In this document: positions 40,161-46,498 of the stretch, piece after piece | Layout: every line of letters starts with the position of its first letter | How positions within the stretch are numbered: the stretch's first letter is position 1 | Origin: an uncultured Bacteroidaceae bacterium | Lineage (GTDB): Bacteria > Bacteroidota > Bacteroidia > Bacteroidales > Bacteroidaceae | NCBI GenBank assembly: GCA_944320955.1 | Contig: CALUJL010000004.1 | Location: 1 to 46,498, forward strand | DNA: 46,498 bases | Reading direction: 5' to 3' | Made by a program: the position numbers and the translations under genes | The notes under the pieces: model-generated | The model's input: the letters and a program-made list of their open reading frames with translations, nothing else | Databases searched by the model: none | Told to the model about the DNA's origin: nothing

Positions 40161-40248
40161 ATGCAGGCACTTCGGGCAAAAAGCGCAGGCACTTCTTGGA
40201 AAAAGTGCTTGCGCTTTTTTCCTAAAGCCTTAGGACTTTTACCCGGAC
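40161..40248. repeat. 22-bp array, locus I (4 units, two of them inverted)
   Basis: Units start at 40161, 40183, 40205 and 40227. Arms are ATGCAGGCAC, GCGCAGGCAC, GTGCTTGCGC and GCCTTAGGAC; cores are TTCGGGCAAAAA, TTCTTGGAAAAA, TTTTTTCCTAAA and TTTTACCCGGAC. The last three units parallel the three units of locus H. Confidence 0.85.
40178..40220 (-). terminator. Terminator of the aroC operon, formed by inverted repeat units
   Basis: A 17-bp stem (40178-40194 with 40203-40219) with one G-T pair, and A/T runs at both ends. It lies 40 bp downstream of the aroC stop on the minus strand. Confidence 0.8.
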
Positions 40249-40261
40249 GTTATGCCTTTCT

Positions 40262-41341
40262 TCAGAAAAGCTTCCCGCCGCGGGCCAGGAGGAGCATGTC
40301 GAGCACCGTCATGGCGGCCATGGCTTCCACGATGGGCACGGCGCGGGGCAGGACGCAGGGGTCGTGGCGCCCGCGCATGGCGAGCACCGTGGGGCGGCCC
40401 GCGGTGTCGACCGTGGGCTGCTCCCGCAGGAGGGTGGCCACGGGCTTGAAGGCGACGGTGAAATAGATGTCCTCGCCGTTGGTGATGCCGCCCTGGATGC
40501 CGCCGCTGTGGTTGGTGAGCGTGCGGATGCGGCCGTCGCGACTGGTGAAAAGGTCGTTCACTTCCGATCCGCGGCGGTCGAGATGCTGGCAGATGTCGCC
40601 ATACTCGAAGCCTTTGGCGGCATTGATGGAGAGCATGGCCGCCGCCAGACGGGCGTGGAACTTGTCGGCCACGGGCTCGCCCAGCCCGGCGGGGCAGCCG
40701 GAAATGACGCAGGTGATGCGCCCGCCCAGCGTGTCTCCGTCGGCCTTGGCCTGGGCGATGAGGTCGGCCATGCGGGCGGCCATCGCTGCATCCGGGCAGC
40801 GCACGGGGTTGTCCTCGCGGCGGTCGAGGTCGTAGTCGAGGTAGCTCCCCCCGAGGGCCAGCGGCCCGACCTGCGAGGTGTAGGCACGGATCTCGACGCC
40901 CAGCGGGCGCAAGGCCAGCCGGGCCAGTGCCCCGCCTACGACGCGGCTGATGGTCTCCCGCGCCGAGGAGCGGCCGCCGCCGCGGTGGTCGCGCAGGCCG
41001 TACTTGAGGGTATAGGTGTAGTCGGCATGGGAGGGGCGGAAGGTGTCGCGCACGTTGGCGTAGTCCGAGGAGTGCTGGTCGGCATTGCGCACGAGGAAGC
41101 CTATGGGACAGCCCGTGCTCCTGCCCTCGAAGACGCCGGAGAGCAGCTCCACGCGGTCGGCCTCGCGGCGCCCGGTGGTCAGCGCGCTCTGCCCGGGGCG
41201 GCGGCGGTCGAGCTCATGCTGGATGAAGGCCTGGTCGATTTCCACCCCGGCGGGCAGCCCGTCGACCACGCCTCCCACGGCCGGGCCGTGCGACTCGCCG
41301 AAGGTGGTGAGCCGGTAGAGGGTTCCAAACGTATTGCCCAT
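40262..41341 (-). CDS. aroC: Chorismate synthase
   Basis: A 359-residue enzyme of usual length. All family signatures are visible: the start [88 protein letters not shown] and [17 protein letters not shown]. It makes chorismate from 5-enolpyruvylshikimate-3-phosphate with reduced FMN, the last common step of aromatic synthesis, in the cytosol. It starts 5 bp after the stop of a small acidic protein gene, with which it shares a promoter, and is followed by a repeat-derived terminator. Confidence 0.95.
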   Translation of the reverse strand: MGNTFGTLYRLTTFGESHGPAVGGVVDGLPAGVEIDQAFIQHELDRRRPGQSALTTGRREADRVELLSGVFEGRSTGCPIGFLVRNADQHSSDYANVRDTFRPSHADYTYTLKYGLRDHRGGGRSSARETISRVVGGALARLALRPLGVEIRAYTSQVGPLALGGSYLDYDLDRREDNPVRCPDAAMAARMADLIAQAKADGDTLGGRITCVISGCPAGLGEPVADKFHARLAAAMLSINAAKGFEYGDICQHLDRRGSEVNDLFTSRDGRIRTLTNHSGGIQGGITNGEDIYFTVAFKPVATLLREQPTVDTAGRPTVLAMRGRHDPCVLPRAVPIVEAMAAMTVLDMLLLARGGKLF

Positions 41342-41346
41342 AGAGT

Positions 41347-41685
41347 TCAGTCCTCGTCCTCCGCTCCTTCGTTGCCGTACTCCAGTTCGGCTTCGACCAC
41401 GAAGAGCAGGTCTTCGGGGTCATACACGCCGCGGCCTTCCTTCTCGGCCGTAGCGGCCAGGTGGCGGGCCAGCTGCTCCTGGTCGATTTCGATGTAGCCG
41501 TCGGCGTCGGGCTCCTGGTCGAGGATGCCGGAGGAGGCGTAGTATTCTACGAGCACGTCGAGGAAATAGTAGAGTTCCTCATCGGTGAATTTATCTTTCA
41601 GATCCTGGGGGAGATAGTTGCGTATGAAGGCCACGGTGCGTGCGTCTTCTTCAGCGTCTTTTAGGTAGTCGTCGTCGAAATCCAT
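41347..41685 (-). CDS. Small acidic conserved hypothetical protein upstream of aroC
   Basis: A 112-residue, very acidic protein, mostly helical in appearance ([38 protein letters not shown]) with Asp/Glu-rich ends ([16 protein letters not shown] at the start; GNEGAEDED at the end). No signal peptide, membrane segment or catalytic motif. I do not recognise a characterised family. The start at 41685 was chosen because the longer frame runs through a promoter box (41746-41753) and a repeat array. Tight linkage to aroC (5-bp gap) suggests co-expression only. Confidence 0.7.
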   Translation of the reverse strand: MDFDDDYLKDAEEDARTVAFIRNYLPQDLKDKFTDEELYYFLDVLVEYYASSGILDQEPDADGYIEIDQEQLARHLAATAEKEGRGVYDPEDLLFVVEAELEYGNEGAEDED

Positions 41686-41745
41686 AGGTCGGTCGTTTTT
41701 AGAAAGTTTCGGGCAGCGGGACGGGAAGCGTGCCCCCTGCCGGGA

Positions 41746-41753
41746 CAAAGGTA
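41746..41753 (-). promoter_or_regulatory. -7 box (TACCTTTG) of the acidic protein-aroC operon
   Basis: Exact TAnnTTTG match on the minus strand, 61 bp upstream of the start codon at 41685. Confidence 0.5.
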
Positions 41754-41789
41754 CGGATTCTTTCGTAAAGCGCGGGAAGGCGGGCACAA

Positions 41790-41829
41790 AAAAGCCCTGC
41801 CGCTTTCGGGAAAAAGTGGCAGGGCTTTT
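41790..41829 (-). terminator. Terminator after the aminotransferase gene, formed by inverted repeat units
   Basis: AAAAGCCCTGCC (41790-41801) pairs with GGCAGGGCTTTT (41818-41829); the stem extends inwards through CGCTTT/AAAAGTG to about 18 bp. A run of A on the plus strand gives the U tract for minus-strand transcripts. Confidence 0.82.
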
Positions 41830-41881
41830 CTCTAAAACCGCAGCACCGCGCCCGCAGGGGCGCTGCCGCATTTATTTCAGT
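41794..41881. repeat. 22-bp array, locus J (4 units)
   Basis: Units start at 41794, 41816, 41838 and 41860. Arms are GCCCTGCCGC, GTGGCAGGGC, CCGCAGCACC and GCGCTGCCGC; cores are TTTCGGGAAAAA, TTTTCTCTAAAA, GCGCCCGCAGGG and ATTTATTTCAGT. The last unit contains the stop codon of the aminotransferase gene (41872-41874). Confidence 0.78.
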
Positions 41882-43068
41882 TTGGCAAGGGCTTCGCCCA
41901 CGCGGCGGAAGGCTTCGCGCAGGTTGTCTTCGCTCGTGGCGTAGGACATGCGGACGTAGTCGTCATCGCCGAAGGCCACTCCGGCCACGCAGGCCACGTG
42001 GGCTTCGTTCAGCAGGTAGAGGGCCAGGTCGAGCGAGCCGCCGATCGTGCTGCCGTCGGGAGCGGTCTTGCCGAAATAGGAGGAGCAGCGGGGGAATACG
42101 TAGAAGGCTCCCTCCGGCTCGTTGCACTCCAGCCCGGGAATCTCGCGGATGAGCTGCATCACCAGGTCGCGGCGGCGGGCAAAGGCTTTGCCCATCTCCA
42201 CGACGGGTGTCTGGTCACCGTCGAAAGCCTCTTCGGCTGCCTTCTGGGCGATGCTGCACGGTCCGGAGGTGTACTGCCCCTGGAGCTTGTTGCAGGCCTT
42301 GACCAGCCAGTCCGGCCCGGCAAGGAAGCCGAGGCGGTAGCCCGTCATGGCGTAAGCCTTGGAGACTCCGTTGATGATGGCCACGCGGTCTTTGATTTCA
42401 GGGAACTGGGCTATGCTCTCGTGGCTGCCCACATAGTTGATATGCTCGTAGATTTCGTCGCTAATGACCATGACCTGCGGGTGTTTCACCAGCACGTCCA
42501 CCAGGGCCTTCAGCTCGGCTTTGCTGTAGACGCCGCCCGTGGGGTTCGAGGGGGAGCAGAGGATGAGCGCTTTCGTGCGGGGCGTGATGGCTTCCTCCAG
42601 CTGGCTGGCCGTCATCTTGAAGTTCTGTTCCAGACCGGTCTTGACGATTACGCATTTGCCTTCGGCCAGGATGACCATCTGCTCGTAGCTTACCCAGTAA
42701 GGGGCGGGGATTATGACCTCATCGCCGGGGTTTACCATGCAGAGTATGGCATTGCAGACGCTCTGCTTGGCACCGTTGGAGCAAATGACCTGCTCCGGTT
42801 TGTAATCCAAGCCGTTTTCCCGCTTCAACTTGCGGGCGATGGCCTGGCGGAGGCTCATGTAGCCCGGCACGGGGGAATAGAAAGAGTAGTTCTCATCGAT
42901 GGCCCGCTTGCCGGCGGCCTTGATGGAATCGGGAGTGAAGAAGTCGGTTTCGCCCACGCTGAGGTTGATTACGTCGATCCCCTGGGCTTTTAGCTCGTTG
43001 CTCTTCTGCGACATGGCCAGAGTGGCACTGGGCGCAAGATTGTTCAAACGGTCTGATACTTGATTCAT
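41872..43068 (-). CDS. Class I aminotransferase, aspartate aminotransferase type
   Basis: A 398-residue PLP enzyme of the AspC Ib subgroup. Evidence: LSVGETDFFTPDSIKAAGKRA at the start, the aromatic-contact region SNGAKQSVCNAILCMV, IPAPYWVSYEQM, ILCSPSNPTGGVYS, VISDEIYEHINY, the Schiff-base lysine in INGVSKAYAMTGYRLGF, and the C-terminal Arg in VRMSYATS. It exchanges amino groups between aspartate and 2-oxoglutarate in the cytosol; related substrates cannot be excluded. It follows ribBA after 46 bp with no -7 box, so the operon is probably lptG-ribBA-aminotransferase, ending at the array J terminator. Confidence 0.92.
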   Translation of the reverse strand: MNQVSDRLNNLAPSATLAMSQKSNELKAQGIDVINLSVGETDFFTPDSIKAAGKRAIDENYSFYSPVPGYMSLRQAIARKLKRENGLDYKPEQVICSNGAKQSVCNAILCMVNPGDEVIIPAPYWVSYEQMVILAEGKCVIVKTGLEQNFKMTASQLEEAITPRTKALILCSPSNPTGGVYSKAELKALVDVLVKHPQVMVISDEIYEHINYVGSHESIAQFPEIKDRVAIINGVSKAYAMTGYRLGFLAGPDWLVKACNKLQGQYTSGPCSIAQKAAEEAFDGDQTPVVEMGKAFARRRDLVMQLIREIPGLECNEPEGAFYVFPRCSSYFGKTAPDGSTIGGSLDLALYLLNEAHVACVAGVAFGDDDYVRMSYATSEDNLREAFRRVGEALAKLK

Positions 43069-43114
43069 CTTCAGTTTATTTTAAAAAGAGATTGTTTTTT
43101 TCCTCGGTTGATGC

Positions 43115-44329
43115 TTACTTGTTGAAATGAAGCGTATGCCCCATGCGCTCCTTCTTGGTGCGCAGATAACGCTCGTTGTAGGGGTTCGGGGTGATTTCGA
43201 CGGGCACGTTCTCCACGATCTCCAGCCCGTAGGCTTCGAGCCCTATGCGTTTCACCGGATTGTTCGTAAGAAGCCGCATCTTGCGCACCCCTATTTCGCG
43301 AAGGATTTCCGCTCCCACGCCATAGTCCCGCTCGTCCGGGTCGAAGCCCAAGTGGATATTGGCATCCACGGTGTCGAGTCCTTCCTCTTGCAGCTTGTAA
43401 GCCCGGATTTTATTCATCAGTCCGATGCCGCGGCCTTCCTGATTCATGTAGACCAGCACGCCTTTTCCCTCTTTCTCTATCTCTTCGAGGGCTTTGTGCA
43501 GCTGTTCGCCGCACTCGCAGCGCATGGAGCCGAAAATGTCGCCCGTCATGCAGGAAGAATGCACGCGCACCAGAACCGGCTCGTCCGGCTCCCAATGGCC
43601 CTTGATGAGGGCCACGTGCTCCAGACCGTTCGAGAGTTGGCGGAAAGGTATGAGGCGGAAATGCCCGTAATGCGTCGGCATGTCGACTTCCACGCCCCGC
43701 TCCACCAGACTCTCCTGCTTCAAGCGGTAGGCGATCAAGTCGCGTATCGGGACGATGCGCATCCCGTAGCGCGCGGCCAGCTCCCGGAGCTCCGGCATAC
43801 GGGCCATCGTGCCGTCTTCATTCATGATTTCTATCAGCGCCGCTGCCGGATACAGCCCGGCCATGCGGGCCAGGTCGACGGCGGCCTCGGTGTGCCCGGC
43901 ACGTTTCAGCACGCCCTTGTCCTGGGCATAGAGGGGATTGATGTGCCCGGGGCGGCCGAAGGTGGCCGGGGTGCTGTCCGGATCGGCCAGGGCGCGTATG
44001 GTGGCAGCCCGGTCATGCGCCGAAACGCCCGTCGTGCAGCCCTCAAGCTTGTCGACGGTCACGGTGAAAGGCGTGCCCAATATGGAGGTATTCTGCACCA
44101 CCTGCCGCGGAAGCTCCAGTTCCTTGCAGCGCTCCAGTGTAATCGGGGCACACAGGACGCCCCGCCCATGCTGCAGCATGAAGTTTACCTTCTCGGGGGT
44201 TATCTTCTCGGCGGCTATGATGAAATCGCCTTCATTCTCGCGATCTTCGTCGTCCACCACGATGACAAACTTCCCTTCCCTTATGTCGTCGAGAGCTTGC
44301 TCGATATTTCGATGAGATTCCTGATTCAT
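43115..44329 (-). CDS. ribBA: Bifunctional 3,4-dihydroxy-2-butanone-4-phosphate synthase / GTP cyclohydrolase II
   Basis: A 404-residue fusion. The RibB half (1-200) has [30 protein letters not shown] and a canonical [18 protein letters not shown], followed by [33 protein letters not shown]. The RibA half (about 205-404) has [20 protein letters not shown] with the three zinc cysteines, [18 protein letters not shown] and [11 protein letters not shown]. Both halves look intact. They supply the two precursors of riboflavin in the cytosol. It lies 3 bp after the LptF/LptG-type gene, so it is translated from the same message. Confidence 0.95.
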   Translation of the reverse strand: MNQESHRNIEQALDDIREGKFVIVVDDEDRENEGDFIIAAEKITPEKVNFMLQHGRGVLCAPITLERCKELELPRQVVQNTSILGTPFTVTVDKLEGCTTGVSAHDRAATIRALADPDSTPATFGRPGHINPLYAQDKGVLKRAGHTEAAVDLARMAGLYPAAALIEIMNEDGTMARMPELRELAARYGMRIVPIRDLIAYRLKQESLVERGVEVDMPTHYGHFRLIPFRQLSNGLEHVALIKGHWEPDEPVLVRVHSSCMTGDIFGSMRCECGEQLHKALEEIEKEGKGVLVYMNQEGRGIGLMNKIRAYKLQEEGLDTVDANIHLGFDPDERDYGVGAEILREIGVRKMRLLTNNPVKRIGLEAYGLEIVENVPVEITPNPYNERYLRTKKERMGHTLHFNK

Positions 44330-44332
44330 AGT

Positions 44333-46261
44333 TTATGAAGTTATGGAGTTCTTTTCACTCGATTCGCTTCCCCTGAGCACGGCTATGCGCTGCTCCAGCG
44401 TCTGGTTCACGCTGATGATCAGCTGCAAGTCCTTATACAACCGCAGCCGGTAGCGGCTGATCCGGAAATAGAAGAACAGCCCCACGGGGAAAACGATGCC
44501 GACGGCAAGATTCAGCCCCGGGCGGCGGAAAGGAGACTGATGGGCATGGGCCGAAAGGACCGGATAGCGGTTGACCGCGTCCAGCACTTCCTTGTCGCGG
44601 CTGTTGCCCAGATTTTCCACAATCTGCTCCAGTTTTTCCGAGAGACGCAGTATCTTTTCGTCATGGGCCTGCTGCCGCCAGAGCGAAATGTAGTTCGGCA
44701 GCCGCCTCAACTCGTGGGTCGACAGATATTCCCCGGCCTCCTGGCGCAAAAGCGGCAATTCCCGCTCCAGCAGCCCCTCGTAGTCCGGGTCTTCTATGAT
44801 GACTTCCTTGCGCGTCACGTGCCGCTCTTCGCGCAAGCCCAGCAGCCGCCGGAAAGCCGACTTGTACAAATCGGCATTGAACACCGTAGAATCGCGATTG
44901 GCCATGTAGGTCAGGAAACAAGCCACCGGGATCAGGGCAAAAGCGCTGAGCCAGACACCGAACCATGCAGGCCAGATGCCCTCTTTCGCCATCTTCTGCC
45001 CCGTCGTGTCGATGATGAAATAGACAACGAAGAAGAGCACCGAGACGACCATCGGCGTACCGATTCCGCCTTTGCGTATGATGCTTCCCAGCGGGGCGCC
45101 GATAAAAAAGAATATGATGCAGGCCACAGAGAGGGCAAACTTCTTGTGCCACTCGATTTCGTGCCGCCAAAGGAAACGCTGCGTATCCACCAGGTTCATT
45201 CCCTTCAAGTCCCAGTCCAATCCGGCCGTGCTGGCCCGTGCATCCGTTATGATGCGCCGCTGCATCTCGGCCGTGGAAACGCGGAACACACTGTCCGGGT
45301 CCATCCACTCCACCCGCGCCTCGCGGAGCATGGCCGAGTCGCTTCCACTCAGGCGCGGCAGGGCGTACGTCGTGGCGCGGCTCAACTCATAGAGCGCATA
45401 GCCCATGGAATCGATACACAGGTTGAGCGAATCGATGCTCTCATCCAGTTGCTCCAGATTTTTACTCATATATTGCCGCGTCATGAAGCTCTCGTCCATC
45501 TTTTCGAAGCCGGAGTTGAAGTCGATGAGCGAGGTCTTATGCCGGAAAATCTCCCGGCGGTAGGGCACATCGTGCAGCATCATGTTGGTCTGCGACTGCA
45601 GATTCTCGAACATCTCGCCGTGAAACAAATCCAGGACCAGGAACTTCTTGTCGCCCGTCACCGACAGTTTGGCCGAATCGGAGCGGATTACCCGCGCATC
45701 GGCAAAGCCGTTGGCAAAACTGTAAATCATTACGTCATAGAGCATTCCCGTCTGCGGGTTTTTCCGCTTCACATAGAGGTTATAGCCCGGTATCTGGTCG
45801 TAAAAAGAGCCTTCGGGGATGTCGACTTCCGGCGAGGTCTGCTTGATGGACAGCAGCAGGGTCCACATTTTAATCTGCCCTTTCGGCGCCGTGTCATTCT
45901 GAAAATAAAAAGAGACCAGCGCCATCAGCACACTGGTGAAGGCCAGCGGCGCCATGATGCGCATGAGTGAGATGCCGGCCGACTTCATTGCCGTAAGCTC
46001 GAAGCGCTCTCCCAGATTTCCGAAGCAGATGAGCGCCGCCAGCAGGATGGCCAGCGGAAAAGCCATCGGCACCATCACGACCGAGGCCCAGAAGAAGAAC
46101 TCAATCAGCACCTCCATGCTCAACCCCTTGCCGGCCAAGTCCTCCACATAACGCCAGAGGAACTGCATCACGCAGATGAACAGGCAAATACAAAAGGTAG
46201 CGCAAAAGAGCCACAAGAAACTCTTCAGGACGAACTTATCGAGTTTTTTTAATCCCAGCAT
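44333..46261 (-). CDS. LptF/LptG (YjgP/YjgQ) family permease
   Basis: A 642-residue inner-membrane protein. It has the YjgP/YjgQ start (LKKLDKFVLKSFLWLFCATF), six membrane segments in two groups of three (residues about 10-115 and 345-430), the conserved GERFELTAMKSAGISLMRIM in between, a beta-jellyroll periplasmic region, and a C-terminal extension of about 200 residues ending in a last hydrophobic pair (GIVFPVGLFFYFRIS). The extended length is usual in Bacteroidetes. LptF/G with LptB drive lipopolysaccharide transport to the outer membrane. The start at 46261 (MLGLKK) matches family starts; 46270 and 46288 are possible, but the latter would be nearly leaderless given the -7 box at 46297. 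Confidence 0.9.
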   Translation of the reverse strand: MLGLKKLDKFVLKSFLWLFCATFCICLFICVMQFLWRYVEDLAGKGLSMEVLIEFFFWASVVMVPMAFPLAILLAALICFGNLGERFELTAMKSAGISLMRIMAPLAFTSVLMALVSFYFQNDTAPKGQIKMWTLLLSIKQTSPEVDIPEGSFYDQIPGYNLYVKRKNPQTGMLYDVMIYSFANGFADARVIRSDSAKLSVTGDKKFLVLDLFHGEMFENLQSQTNMMLHDVPYRREIFRHKTSLIDFNSGFEKMDESFMTRQYMSKNLEQLDESIDSLNLCIDSMGYALYELSRATTYALPRLSGSDSAMLREARVEWMDPDSVFRVSTAEMQRRIITDARASTAGLDWDLKGMNLVDTQRFLWRHEIEWHKKFALSVACIIFFFIGAPLGSIIRKGGIGTPMVVSVLFFVVYFIIDTTGQKMAKEGIWPAWFGVWLSAFALIPVACFLTYMANRDSTVFNADLYKSAFRRLLGLREERHVTRKEVIIEDPDYEGLLERELPLLRQEAGEYLSTHELRRLPNYISLWRQQAHDEKILRLSEKLEQIVENLGNSRDKEVLDAVNRYPVLSAHAHQSPFRRPGLNLAVGIVFPVGLFFYFRISRYRLRLYKDLQLIISVNQTLEQRIAVLRGSESSEKNSITS

Positions 46262-46296
46262 ACCTGTCATTCGGCCTATAGGGCGCATTCAGTCTG

Positions 46297-46304
46297 CAAA
46301 AGTA
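46297..46304 (-). promoter_or_regulatory. -7 box (TACTTTTG) of the lptG-ribBA operon
   Basis: Exact TAnnTTTG match on the minus strand. Transcription would start near 46290, favouring a start codon at 46270 or 46261. Confidence 0.5.
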
Positions 46305-46498
46305 CGACAAAAAAACAAGCTCGCTACCCAAAAATATGTTTTTTTAAGCCGCGGGCCACCAAAGGACAGGCAGGGCAGAGTCAACCAGCGAGTGCAACAT
46401 TACGAAATATTTTTGAAAAAGCATTCAGCCGATGTTTGGAAATTCAGTTTTTCCTTTGGCCTGGCATTGATTTTCTTTCTAATCTTGGCGATTTTCCC

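Noticed and set aside
46440-46498. Possible sigma-54 promoter near the right edge (TGGCATTGATTTTC)
   Set aside because: The -24 GG is present but the -12 element reads CT instead of GC, and no downstream gene is visible in the window.

Overview
The window looks like chromosome of a GC-rich member of the Bacteroidales, genus not assigned. Reasons: many genes are preceded by the Bacteroidetes -7 box TAnnTTTG; Shine-Dalgarno sites are almost absent; several families are typical of this phylum (DUF4491, DUF4834, TGS-nucleoside kinase fusion, ~640-residue LptF/LptG permease, type IX-like C-terminal sorting tails, M28-type glutaminyl cyclase). Most genes are housekeeping. No prophage, CRISPR array, tRNA or rRNA was recognised.

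Layout. 1-553: end of a probable insertion-sequence ORF abutting a truncated sugar MFS transporter. 629-2648: PatB/MalY-type lyase and a DUF3737 protein. 3022-8482: tripartite RND efflux operon (adaptor, pump, outer-membrane channel). 8575-11972: sirtuin, TGS-nucleoside kinase, ROK glucokinase. 12132-17062: two FKBP isomerases, then Lrp-type regulator, DUF4491 membrane protein, LD-carboxypeptidase, glutaminyl-cyclase-like M28 enzyme and SufE. 17171-22037 (minus): ThrE-type exporter, LpxH, MIP18-family protein, FolB, DUF4834 and the phosphatidylethanolamine genes pssA and psd. 22295-26429: dnaE and thioredoxin. 26604-30024 (minus): glycine-zipper lipoprotein, PPOX-fold protein, RNase R. 30327-38851: a large secreted metzincin-like protein interrupted by an in-frame TAA, an NAD-dependent epimerase, a PAP2 membrane protein and a LamG-GH43 hydrolase. 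38969-46261 (minus): secreted protein with sorting tail, chorismate synthase, a small acidic protein, aspartate-type aminotransferase, RibBA and LptF/LptG.

The strongest unexplained signal is a family of short arrays with a strict 22-bp period, found at ten gene borders and once inside the tolC-like gene. Each unit is a 10-bp GC-rich arm (type GCGGCAGCAC or its reverse complement) plus a 12-bp, usually palindromic core (type TTTTCCGGAAAA). Where neighbouring arms are inverted the pair folds into a perfect or near-perfect terminator; where arms are direct the array lies upstream of, or between, co-oriented genes. Units run into start and stop codons of flanking genes. I do not recognise this family as described.

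Envelope biology links many genes: PE synthesis (PssA, Psd), lipid A and LPS export (LpxH, LptF/G), RND efflux, periplasmic folding (FKBP lipoprotein), and a glutaminyl cyclase whose expected substrates (exported proteins with Gln at or near the mature N-terminus) are encoded nearby.
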